In this document: positions 1-7,679 of the stretch, one piece after another
Numbering within the stretch: position 1 is the first letter of the stretch
How the letters are laid out: every line of letters starts with the position of its first letter
Origin: Cryomorphaceae bacterium
Lineage (GTDB): Bacteria; Bacteroidota; Bacteroidia; Flavobacteriales_D; Sanyastnellaceae
Reading direction: 5' to 3'
DNA: 56,430 nt
NCBI GenBank assembly: GCA_016124575.1
Contig: WGNM01000013.1
Span: 1-56,430, forward strand
Position numbers and translations under genes: made by a program
Notes under the pieces: generated by a model
What the model saw: the letters and a program-made list of their open reading frames with translations, nothing else
Database searches by the model: none
What the model was told of the DNA's origin: nothing

Positions 1-1153
1 AATCTTGACTGCTAATCAAGCGACCAGTTGTATCGAAGATGCTCAAGTTTTTTGAGACCTCATTTTTAAGTCCACTCAAAAGGTAGGTTCCAGGCACAGA
101 TTCTGCTTGCAAACGCCAATTTGTCGGCTGTTCATATGCATGAATATCTACCAAAGGACCACTTCCCCAATGTATGCCGTACAAGTGTTTTCGAATATTC
201 GAGTAGTAAGCGTTTATAACATTGTTGCTTGTATCGGGAGCAGGGAAACCCCATTCGTCTTCGCTGTATTCAGATTCAAGGATGAGATGCTCGTTGTATT
301 CGATGTCACCTGTTCCGAACTCAATGATGTTCACTTTACTGCCTTCTTCATATGTGTAACTCGATGCGTAAATCCAGTCATTTTCTTCGTCAACACTTCC
401 AGAAGCTTTATAATACCACGGGAAAGTGAGAGAGGTTGTAATTGGTGTGACAATTCCTGTCGCGGTATTTAAGTAGCCAATTTGTTTACCTGCCGACTGT
501 TCATCGTTACATATTACAGCCAAGTCTGATGAATCAGTAGTCGCAAACATTGCGTGGATAATTCGGTTGGAAGTGATTTCATTCGAAACCATTCCCGTTT
601 CTACATCAACTTCTGTGATGTACGATACGTTTAAAGTGGTTTCATCACTATGATGAAAGTAGAACTTGTTTGTTGAAGGGTTGTATTCAGAAAAGCCAAT
701 GTATTGAGTGCCTGTTTGTGTTGGGAAATAAGACAAATTTACTCCCTCGTATTCTTCTAATGTTGGATCAAAGTAAAAGATATCAAAAGAAAAGACGTAA
801 AACAAAGTTGCTAATATTCTACCGTCGTTTACACGTAAAGGATCCCCAGGGGTTAATAATGGACTTGTATTAGGAAATGGTGTGTAATACAATGTCTCAC
901 CATATTCGACATCAATCGTAATAGCTGCAACTTCAGGAACGGTTTGAAAAAAAGTATATTGACCAAGGTCATCGCTGAAAGCTGGTCGGCCATAGGATAC
1001 GTATTGTACCCCATCGATAGGACTAACAGTTTCGAAGGTTTCTTCAAAGGCGCTGATCTTCACAAAATATTCGCTTTCTTGAGCAAATGATGATAATGAG
1101 AAAATCAAACTTACCAATAAGAAAAGGCAGGGCTTGGCCGTTTTCGTTTTCAT
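1..1153 (-). CDS. Secreted protein with incipient T9SS sorting domain (3' end cut by window edge)
   Basis: Reading leftward from an ATG at 1153, the frame stays open for 384 codons to base 1, so the gene runs off the window. Residues 1-24 (MKTKTAKPCLFLLVSLIFSL and on to SSFAQ) form a signal peptide with a signal peptidase I site. The body has repeated beta-strand-like stretches that resemble a loose beta-propeller (for example IGFSEYNPSTNKFYF, LNVSYITEVDVETGMV, WIYASSYTYEEG). The last visible residues, NLSIFDTTGRLISSQD, match the middle of a T9SS type A C-terminal domain, so only about 30-40 residues are missing. Function unknown; export by T9SS is inferred. Confidence 0.75.
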   Translation of the reverse strand, partial: MKTKTAKPCLFLLVSLIFSLSSFAQESEYFVKISAFEETFETVSPIDGVQYVSYGRPAFSDDLGQYTFFQTVPEVAAITIDVEYGETLYYTPFPNTSPLLTPGDPLRVNDGRILATLFYVFSFDIFYFDPTLEEYEGVNLSYFPTQTGTQYIGFSEYNPSTNKFYFHHSDETTLNVSYITEVDVETGMVSNEITSNRIIHAMFATTDSSDLAVICNDEQSAGKQIGYLNTATGIVTPITTSLTFPWYYKASGSVDEENDWIYASSYTYEEGSKVNIIEFGTGDIEYNEHLILESEYSEDEWGFPAPDTSNNVINAYYSNIRKHLYGIHWGSGPLVDIHAYEQPTNWRLQAESVPGTYLLSGLKNEVSKNLSIFDTTGRLISSQD

Positions 1154-1178
1154 TGTCTTTTAGATGAATGTGTTATAC

Positions 1179-1186
1179 CAAACTTA
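1179..1186 (-). promoter_or_regulatory. Candidate -7 box for the leftward secreted-protein gene
   Basis: On the minus strand the word TAAGTTTG matches the Bacteroidota -7 consensus TAnnTTTG and lies 25 nt upstream of the ATG at 1153. No clear TTG -33 element is seen at the usual 19-21 nt distance, so this is only a candidate. Confidence 0.3.
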
Positions 1187-1389
1187 ATAAAAATTCGGAA
1201 AAAATAAACACTTAATTTCTTGAGTTGAAATTCGAATGGGTTCGAGACGCATTTAGTACGACATTTCGTTAGCGATAAAACGATAATCATTCTTCAAGAT
1301 TTTGATGCGACAACCTAAGTTAGCAACTATAAAGTGAGTTAAATGCTCTTTGCTTGTCTGTAAGATGTGAAAGATTTGTATATTGTATT

Positions 1390-1397
1390 TATATTTG
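1390..1397 (+). promoter_or_regulatory. Candidate -7 box in the 1154-1467 divergent intergenic region
   Basis: TATATTTG matches TAnnTTTG, 70 nt upstream of the ATG at 1468. The intergenic stretch 1154-1467 separates two divergent genes, is AT-rich, and otherwise shows no ORF, hairpin or repeat that I can support. No -33 element at the expected distance. Confidence 0.3.
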
Positions 1398-1467
1398 TTG
1401 CAATTGTTAGCCAATATTTCAATTAAAACATTAAATAGATTATGACATCAACCAATATTCGGGAATT

Positions 1468-2058
1468 ATGATATACCTAATTCCTCTTTTAATTTACATA
1501 ATCCTTATCGCCTGCGTGATCTGGATTGCGGGTAAACTCACAAAGTCTAAGTCAACACTATTTCGCACAAGAGGCAAAAGATGGATCATTGTCATTTCAG
1601 CGATCTTGCTATTTCCAATAGGTGTCTTCTATTTCTCTTACATTTTCGGAATCTCTCTTGAAGATCATAACGACGTGCAGCCAGGGACGTTTCTATGGTT
1701 CGTAACCATGGATAACGAAGTTATCAATAACTTTCCAATCATAGATCCGGCAACTGATCCGACTTTTAATAGCATTGGAGGGGGTGGTCCGAATATCGCA
1801 ACTGGATGGGAAATTATATATGAAAGCAAGCACGACCCTACAATCCTAGCGGGTGCAATAATTAATTATCTTAAAGCCAACGGCTTTGATGTTGAAGCAG
1901 TCAGCGAAACGCAGTACTACTGGACTGGGAAATTCAGGAAAGACAATTCAAATCTGCTTTTTTCCGGTTCTAATGAGAAAGGAGAAGGATTGGATTTGTT
2001 GATTGTAAAAGAGGGTGCAGGGAAGCAAACGAAAGTGGTGTGCTCAATTGTCTATTGA
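1468..2058 (+). CDS. Small membrane-anchored protein of unknown function
   Basis: 196 aa. Two hydrophobic segments are visible: residues 2-21 (LIPLLIYIILIACVIWIAG) and about 40-62 (IIVISAILLFPIGVFYFSYI), separated by a basic loop (KLTKSKSTLFRTRGKR). This predicts an inner-membrane protein with a soluble C-terminal domain of about 130 residues. That domain has a GGGGPN glycine turn and a helix, PTILAGAIINYLKANGFDVE, that looks like part of a small alpha/beta domain. I do not recognise the family. It stands alone in orientation between a leftward gene and a DUF2459 gene 230 nt downstream. Treat as hypothetical. Confidence 0.65.
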   Translation: MIYLIPLLIYIILIACVIWIAGKLTKSKSTLFRTRGKRWIIVISAILLFPIGVFYFSYIFGISLEDHNDVQPGTFLWFVTMDNEVINNFPIIDPATDPTFNSIGGGGPNIATGWEIIYESKHDPTILAGAIINYLKANGFDVEAVSETQYYWTGKFRKDNSNLLFSGSNEKGEGLDLLIVKEGAGKQTKVVCSIVY

Positions 2059-2288
2059 TGAAAAAATTATTAGACAATCATCCATTTCTTTAGCCTTGGT
2101 CGATGCGTTATGTAAATTTCAAGATCGAAAAACGGAATTTTCATGGCTGATAAACCGAAACAATATCTCCAAATGGGAATTAGGACAATTCTTCCCCTAA
2201 ATTAAGGGTTGCAAAAAGAATGTAATCCCATCCGTCACGCAAAAACACTAAATTCGCTGCGCTTCGTTCCAGATCATAAACAAGAACA

Positions 2289-2960
2289 ATGAAAAAGGCG
2301 CTGAAAATTGTACTTAAAACAGTGGTGGGTTTTCTCGCGTTTTTGCTAGTGTATGCATTGTTCGCCTTGGTACTTTCGGTCATTCCTTCGTCTGAGAAAC
2401 CAGGAGGTGATATCACCGTGTACTTGGTTTCAAATGGTGTGCATACCGATATCGCCGTGCCTACAAAAAACCATTTGATGGATTGGTCAAATTTCGTAGA
2501 TCCTGCGGCGACAAGGGGGAAAAGGGAAGACCTGCCATGGATATCGCTGGGGTGGGGACATCGCGGTTTTTATCTCGAAACGCCAACATGGAGTGATTTG
2601 ACCGTAGGCACGGCGTTGAACGCGGCATTCGGATTGGGAGAGTCGGTCCTCCACGCGACGTTCTACAAAGAATTTAAAGAAAGTGATCAGTGCTTTAAGT
2701 TGAATCTGTCGAATGAACAGTACGAGCAACTGATAGCTTTTATATCAGACAGCTTCGCGAAAGACGAGAAAGGAAAAACAATTTCTGTTGCAACCAATGC
2801 ATTGTATGGCGACAACGATGTCTTCTACGAAGCCACAGGTAAATACAGTTTGCTTCATACCTGCAACACGTGGGCGAATAACGGATTGAAGGCATGTGAG
2901 AAAAAAGCAAGTTTTTGGACGCCGCTCGAATGGGGCATCTTTTACCATTATAGAAAGTAA
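2289..2960 (+). CDS. DUF2459 / TIGR02117 family protein
   Basis: 223 aa with one N-terminal membrane helix (about residues 7-31, IVLKTVVGFLAFLLVYALFA). The remainder matches the DUF2459 (TIGR02117) family by its conserved blocks: VSNGVHTDIAVPT near residue 49, SLGWGHRGFYLETPTW near 86, and the C-terminal HTCNTWANNGLKA with WTPLEWGIFYHY. The invariant His in NGVHTD and the Cys in TCNTW suggest a Cys-His hydrolase-like fold, but no reaction is known to me. The MATE exporter starts 3 nt after its stop, so the two are probably co-transcribed. Family assignment is strong; function unknown. Confidence 0.85.
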   Translation: MKKALKIVLKTVVGFLAFLLVYALFALVLSVIPSSEKPGGDITVYLVSNGVHTDIAVPTKNHLMDWSNFVDPAATRGKREDLPWISLGWGHRGFYLETPTWSDLTVGTALNAAFGLGESVLHATFYKEFKESDQCFKLNLSNEQYEQLIAFISDSFAKDEKGKTISVATNALYGDNDVFYEATGKYSLLHTCNTWANNGLKACEKKASFWTPLEWGIFYHYRK

Positions 2961-2963
2961 GCA

Positions 2964-4337
2964 ATGATTTCGAAATCAATCCGCATCATTCGGGAGTCTC
3001 TCTCGGGTGCCGAGCGCGACTATACTGAAGGAAGTATCCCAAAGGCGGTAATTTTACTCGCCATCCCTATGATTCTTGAATTGAGCCTGGAAAGTGTCTT
3101 CGCGGTGGTTGATATGTTCTTCGTATCGAAACTAGGTGAGAATGCCATTGCCACAGTGGGACTAACGGAAGCTGTAATCATGATCATATACTCAATAGGT
3201 ATTGGTTTGAGCACAGGGGCCACTGCTATCGTTGCGAGAAGAACTGGTGAAAAAGATCCTGCAGCAGCCGCAAATGCTGGAGCCCAAGCAATCTTCCTAG
3301 CTGTCGTTATTTCTGTCATACTCAGTGTGCCGTCTGTTTTTTTTGCTGGCGATATTCTACGCTTGATGGGCGCTGCTGAGGATGTAGTGCGCGATGGTGC
3401 CATTTTTACTCAGATCTTACTGGGTGGAAACGTGGTCATCCTTCTGCTATTTATCATCAACGGTATCTTTCGAGGGGCCGGAGACGCAGCCATGGCCATG
3501 AGAAGTCTCTGGATCGCGAGCATCATCAATATCATTTTGTGCCCGATTCTCATTCACTACCTTGGCTTGAAAGGTGCTGCTATAGCAACAGTTATCGGTC
3601 GCGGTTCTGGTGTAGCATATCAACTTTATCACCTCTTCGGAGGCAAAGGAATTGTGAAGTTTACTGTCAAACAACTTAAGCCGGTTCCTGAATTAATCGC
3701 TTCGGTTATTAAGATTTCATGGCCTGCAACGTTGCAGTTTATTGTGGCCACTGGAAGTTGGATCGTGCTGACGAGGTTGGTGGCTGAAACAGGGGGGACA
3801 TCCGCTTCAGCGGGATACCAAATCGCCATGAGAAATGTGATGTTTTTTATCCTGCCTGCCTGGGGGTTGAGCAATGCTGCGGCAACATTGGTCGGACAAA
3901 ACCTAGGTGCTGGAAAGATTGATAGGGCTGAGAAAAGTATCATGCTGAGTGCAAAATTCAATGCGATCTTCATGGCTTTTGTTATGCTTTTGTTTGTCAT
4001 CTTTCCAAAAGCTGTCATTTCCATCTTTACTACTGAACCCCTTGTTTCTGAATATGCTGTTAACGCATTGAGAATCATTGGTTCAGGCTATATCTTTTAC
4101 GGCATCGGTATGGTAATGGTGCAAGCTCTCAATGGGGCAGGAGATACCAAGGCTCCTACAGTTATCAATTTCGTGGGATTTTGGTTGATTCAGATTCCGC
4201 TGGCATATTTTCTAGCTACCCAGACATCACTAAAAATCAATGGCGCGTTCATGGCCATTCCAATCGCGGAAACGGTGATAGCATTGCTGGCTTGGTATTA
4301 TTTAAAAAGGGGAAACTGGAAGAATATCCAGGTCTAA
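2964..4337 (+). CDS. MATE family efflux transporter
   Basis: 457 aa, the usual MATE length, with about 12 hydrophobic segments in two homologous halves (roughly residues 24-190 and 245-420). Family marks include IPKAVILLAIPMILELSLES at the first helix, VDMFFVSKLGENAIATVGL, and in the second half ATLVGQNLGAGKIDRAEKS followed by GDTKAPT. It sits in the inner membrane and is expected to export cationic or hydrophobic compounds in exchange for Na+ or H+; the substrate cannot be read from the sequence. It follows the DUF2459 gene by 3 nt. Confidence 0.93.
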   Translation: MISKSIRIIRESLSGAERDYTEGSIPKAVILLAIPMILELSLESVFAVVDMFFVSKLGENAIATVGLTEAVIMIIYSIGIGLSTGATAIVARRTGEKDPAAAANAGAQAIFLAVVISVILSVPSVFFAGDILRLMGAAEDVVRDGAIFTQILLGGNVVILLLFIINGIFRGAGDAAMAMRSLWIASIINIILCPILIHYLGLKGAAIATVIGRGSGVAYQLYHLFGGKGIVKFTVKQLKPVPELIASVIKISWPATLQFIVATGSWIVLTRLVAETGGTSASAGYQIAMRNVMFFILPAWGLSNAAATLVGQNLGAGKIDRAEKSIMLSAKFNAIFMAFVMLLFVIFPKAVISIFTTEPLVSEYAVNALRIIGSGYIFYGIGMVMVQALNGAGDTKAPTVINFVGFWLIQIPLAYFLATQTSLKINGAFMAIPIAETVIALLAWYYLKRGNWKNIQV

Positions 4338-4340
4338 TTT

Positions 4341-5201
4341 TCAACAAATTTCCAACCAAAAAGAGCCGCCGTGACGCTCTACTCCCGCGAGGTTTTTATG
4401 ATCCCAAAGTGGTGCCAATTGAGCAGATAAAGCCGTGTCTTCTGAAACAAAATAGTTCGGAAAAAGGGGCTTGAATCGATCTGGATTTGCCAAAAGATAC
4501 ATCGCCAATCCATACTGTTCGTTGTAAAATCGATCGCACATGAACTGGGGATAGTCGTACGGCAAATAGATGTCGTGAATGTGAACGATCACGCCTTTCT
4601 TCAGCATTGGAAGGACTTCCATGAAAAATACCATGGCGTCGGAATTGGGCAAGATGCGATGCGAGTTATCGATGAACAAGATGTCGTTGGCCTCCAAAGT
4701 TGTTGCGATTTCTTGCTTCGTATCTTCAAAGGGTTTTCGCACGACGACATCCGCCAACGTATCGATTTCAGCCCGTGGATGCGGGTCGATGGATGTTATT
4801 TCCATGCCGTGCGCATGCAAGTTTTTCGCTAAAAAAGCCACTTTGGTGGAATTTCCTGAGCCGACTTCCAAGTATTTATTGGGTTTGCGCGATGCGATGA
4901 TGGTGAACAAAGCGGCGATGTCTAAACCTGGTAAAAAACCGTTGTTCCAGGCCGGACGAGATGCATCTGTTTCTGTGTGGCTCTGCTTAATGTCCTGAAT
5001 ATCGGTGCGATAACCCAAAATCTGATCAATGACTTCGGAATATGCACTTCGATGTCTGTCAATAATGGTATACAATGCGCCATGCGGCGGATGTCCATGC
5101 CCCCAGCGCGGTTTCATGTCTATCGGATAATCCAAGATCAATTTCTGATACCTTGGTGAAAGATGTTTGTACAGATTAGCTACCGACTTCTTCAACGACA
5201 T
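4341..5201 (-). CDS. Class I SAM-dependent methyltransferase (Methyltransf_24-like)
   Basis: 286 aa. A Rossmann methyltransferase core begins near residue 108 with motif I, YLEVGSGNSTKVAFLAKNL, followed by the acidic strand end ITSIDPHPRAEID and the motif IV-like FIDNSHR, then VIVHIHDIYLPYDYPQ. This order fits the Methyltransf_24 group, often found in glycan or cell-surface biosynthesis. No signal peptide, so cytoplasmic. It faces the MATE gene tail to tail with only 3 nt between the stops. The acceptor substrate is unknown. Confidence 0.85.
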   Translation of the reverse strand: MSLKKSVANLYKHLSPRYQKLILDYPIDMKPRWGHGHPPHGALYTIIDRHRSAYSEVIDQILGYRTDIQDIKQSHTETDASRPAWNNGFLPGLDIAALFTIIASRKPNKYLEVGSGNSTKVAFLAKNLHAHGMEITSIDPHPRAEIDTLADVVVRKPFEDTKQEIATTLEANDILFIDNSHRILPNSDAMVFFMEVLPMLKKGVIVHIHDIYLPYDYPQFMCDRFYNEQYGLAMYLLANPDRFKPLFPNYFVSEDTALSAQLAPLWDHKNLAGVERHGGSFWLEIC

Positions 5202-5220
5202 ACTGGGTTTCTTTAGAAAA

Positions 5221-5742
5221 TTATTTTACCGATTTGAGCGAGAACGTTCTTGTAAGACCCGACTCGTCGGAAACCGAGCAGTCATAAATGTTTTCGTTAC
5301 TATTGAGGATGATCCAAGCATTCATTCTTGCCATCGCTTTTACCTCTTTTCGCTTAATTCTTTGCTTTGTTACTGTCCCTTCCGGTGCCTGTTTGAACTT
5401 CGAGTGTTCAATCAATTTGACTACAAAAGGTGTTTGCAGCGCAAGTTCTAAATTCTTGGAGACATAGCTGTAGGTCTTAATATCTCCATCACCATTCTCA
5501 TTTATGCTTCGCTCAATGACCAATTTATCAGTGAATTCAATTGTGGTGATGGTCGTTTTATTGTCTGAAATCATCACGTATTTTCCGCGAGGAAATGAAT
5601 CTGCAAGGGGCCGCACCTCTGTTGCAGCGGCCGGTGGTGCAAAAGATACGCTATTGGACGTTTGAGCAGTCAACGGCAATGAAGTAAGCGGACTCCAACA
5701 TCCGCCGAGTAAGGCGATAGAAAGTAGGTAATGTTTCAACAT
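5221..5742 (-). CDS. Secreted protein or lipoprotein of unknown function
   Basis: 173 aa. The N-terminus is an export signal, MLKHYLLSIALLGGCWSPLT; LGGC could be a lipobox, or cleavage could fall after LPLTAQ. The mature part has a low-complexity PPAAATEVRP linker, then a beta-rich domain with KYVMISDNKTTITTIEF, and it ends SGLTRTFSLKSVK. No recognisable domain and no T9SS tail. It lies 20 nt upstream of the methyltransferase start and may be co-transcribed with it. Hypothetical. Confidence 0.65.
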   Translation of the reverse strand: MLKHYLLSIALLGGCWSPLTSLPLTAQTSNSVSFAPPAAATEVRPLADSFPRGKYVMISDNKTTITTIEFTDKLVIERSINENGDGDIKTYSYVSKNLELALQTPFVVKLIEHSKFKQAPEGTVTKQRIKRKEVKAMARMNAWIILNSNENIYDCSVSDESGLTRTFSLKSVK

Positions 5743-5783
5743 GGTGCAAAGGTAAAATTCATGCGCAATAACCCGACAATTTG

Positions 5784-5791
5784 TAAGTTTG
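5784..5791 (+). promoter_or_regulatory. Candidate -7 box for the GH114-like gene
   Basis: TAAGTTTG matches TAnnTTTG and lies 43 nt before the ATG at 5835 in the divergent gap 5743-5834. No -33 TTG at standard spacing. Confidence 0.3.
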
Positions 5792-5834
5792 AAAAGGTGA
5801 AAACCATTTTTCTCTAACCAATGTAGTAAACATC

Positions 5835-6776
5835 ATGTGTAATCGCTTGTTATCCATTGTTCTAATCTGCTTGTTTGCGGTTTCTTGTAAGGAGCGTAAG
5901 ACAGATAAGGCAGCTGAAAAAATGCAGGATTTTATAATTGCCATTTCTGATTATGCGCACGGCATAGATGATGATTTCATAGTGATTCCGCAGAATGGTT
6001 CGGAGCTGGCGTTCAATAATTTAGAACGTACAGAAGGCTTTAGGTCCGACTTCATGAATGCCATCGATGGTTTTGGAATTGAAGAGCTGTTTTATGATGG
6101 TGAGGCCGTTGATGATGCGTATCGTCTTGATAATGTGAGAGATATAGTAGGAGAGAAGGTTGTTATGGTGGCCGATATGCTGGGGTCGTCTTCGCAATAC
6201 CAGTCGGCCATAAATAAGAACTTGGCTGAGGGATTTATATGTTTTCCGCGCTACCCCGATAACCACGACTACCTTTCGATTCCATCAAACGTTATCAATG
6301 AAAATGCTAGTGATGTTTCGGTGTTGGCGGAGGCGCAAAACTACCTGTATCTTATTAGTAGCGACAATTTCAGCAGTGCGGAAGATATGATTGCGGCCAT
6401 TGAGGCAACAAACTATGATGTTGTTCTCGTCGATTTGTTTTTTGAAGATGAACCCCTAACCGCCTCACAAGTCAACCGTTTGAAGTTAAAAGCAAACGGT
6501 AGTTCCCGACTGGCAATCGCCTATATGAGTATAGGTTCAGCCGAGAACTACCGCTATTATTGGAAGAAGTCGTGGTTCCATCATTGTCCAACATGGCTCA
6601 AGCGCCGATACGACGGCTATCCCCATGAGTTTTGGGTGAAATTTTGGAACAAAACGTGGCAAGAAATCATTTATGGTAACGATGAATCGTATACCAAGAA
6701 AATCATAGATGCCAATTTCGACGGAGTTTATCTTGATAATGTTGAAGCTTACTACTTCTTATACCATCGGAATTAA
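5835..6776 (+). CDS. GH114-like (TM1410/MJ1477 group) putative glycoside hydrolase lipoprotein
   Basis: 313 aa. The signal peptide ends in a lipobox, LFAVSC (Cys at residue 18), so it is a predicted lipoprotein. The body follows the TIM-barrel pattern of the TM1410/GH114 family: DYDVVLVDLFF-like strand ends near residue 200, IAYMSIGSAENYRYYW near 229, HEFWVKFWNKTWQEI, and the closing IIDANFDGVYLDNVEAYYF near 293. Known relatives are endo-alpha-1,4-polygalactosaminidases. Asp in GVYLDN and Asp in VDLFF are plausible active-site residues. The first 140 residues are less conserved, and the product ends soon after YLDNVEAYYF. Substrate unproven. Confidence 0.8.
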   Translation: MCNRLLSIVLICLFAVSCKERKTDKAAEKMQDFIIAISDYAHGIDDDFIVIPQNGSELAFNNLERTEGFRSDFMNAIDGFGIEELFYDGEAVDDAYRLDNVRDIVGEKVVMVADMLGSSSQYQSAINKNLAEGFICFPRYPDNHDYLSIPSNVINENASDVSVLAEAQNYLYLISSDNFSSAEDMIAAIEATNYDVVLVDLFFEDEPLTASQVNRLKLKANGSSRLAIAYMSIGSAENYRYYWKKSWFHHCPTWLKRRYDGYPHEFWVKFWNKTWQEIIYGNDESYTKKIIDANFDGVYLDNVEAYYFLYHRN

Positions 6777-6809
6777 TCGCTTGCTTAATACCTCACAAAC
6801 TCAGCAGTA

Positions 6810-7424
6810 TTATTGGATGGCTATTTTATGAGTCTCCGTTTTTTCAGCAGTTGTAATCTTCACCAAGTAGTACCCTGCACTTAGTCCGTTCAGCTGAATT
6901 TTGTTGCCCGAAATAGCATTTTCCTCTGAAACGACAAGTTTACCATCTAGGTTCATCACAGCAAAAGATTGCACAGGGCGGTCAGAAGTGATGAAAAGCT
7001 CGCCATTGGTAGGGTTTGGGTAAATCACCATTGCGTTTTCTTCTGTAGCTTCAGCGATGCTGTTGGTAGGTAGAACGGTGATAGTGCCGAATTGGGTCAG
7101 CGCGTGGTTTCCAACTGGGCATTCGTAATTATAGAATCCAGGAACATTGAATGTGTGAGAATACACCCATCCTTGACCAGCATTGCCAGAAGTAAACGAT
7201 TCAGGGTTGTTCGGAAAACTGTTTGTTGTACCATCAATGGCATGCGTTCCCTGAACATTGGTCCACTCTACAATATCCCCTTGATTGATGGTGATGAACT
7301 GCGGTGAAAAATAAGGAGGAGTGCCACCAGTAGGCATCCCACCAGCTTCTACAGCGTGAGTAGTTTGGGCCTGAACTCCCATAAAAGCAGAAATAAAGAC
7401 AATAGAGAATAGCATTCTTTTCAT
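6810..7424 (-). CDS. Secreted cupredoxin (plastocyanin/azurin-like) with T9SS C-terminal domain
   Basis: 204 aa. Signal peptide MKRMLFSIVFISAFMGVQAQ. Residues about 22-120 are a type-I copper domain: GTHAIDG supplies the first His, YECPVGNHA supplies Cys and the second His. The axial position is a Gln (TQFGTITV), where plastocyanins have Met in the MxG context. Residues about 130-204 are a T9SS type A sorting domain (MVIYPNPTNGELFITSD through GLSAGYYLVKITT). It is expected to be exported to or across the outer membrane as a small electron carrier. Monocistronic; neighbours converge on its end and diverge from its start. Confidence 0.85.
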   Translation of the reverse strand: MKRMLFSIVFISAFMGVQAQTTHAVEAGGMPTGGTPPYFSPQFITINQGDIVEWTNVQGTHAIDGTTNSFPNNPESFTSGNAGQGWVYSHTFNVPGFYNYECPVGNHALTQFGTITVLPTNSIAEATEENAMVIYPNPTNGELFITSDRPVQSFAVMNLDGKLVVSEENAISGNKIQLNGLSAGYYLVKITTAEKTETHKIAIQ

Positions 7425-7679
7425 AAAAGTAGATTTGATTAATGGATTTTACTTGCTGCTAAACACTTGATTATTAGCGATGTGAATAACAGTTTCGCAC
7501 TGTTCATGCGCTGCTGTTGTTTTCGAAACAGCTTGACTGCAAATATGTTCAATCGAAAATTCAGTCTGAGAACCATTCGAAACGCATTCCTTGATTCCCA
7601 TCATCTTTGTCTTCGGTTGTCCCATTTTCATTACCAACTCATTCTATGCTATCTTAGAGGCCTTCGAAATAGAAAATCC

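Noticed and set aside
2015-2200. 61-codon frame downstream of the 196-aa membrane protein
   Set aside because: It overlaps the real gene end in another frame, has no recognisable feature and no promoter.
3020-3403. 127-codon antisense frame in the MATE gene
   Set aside because: It is the opposite-strand shadow of conserved MATE codons.
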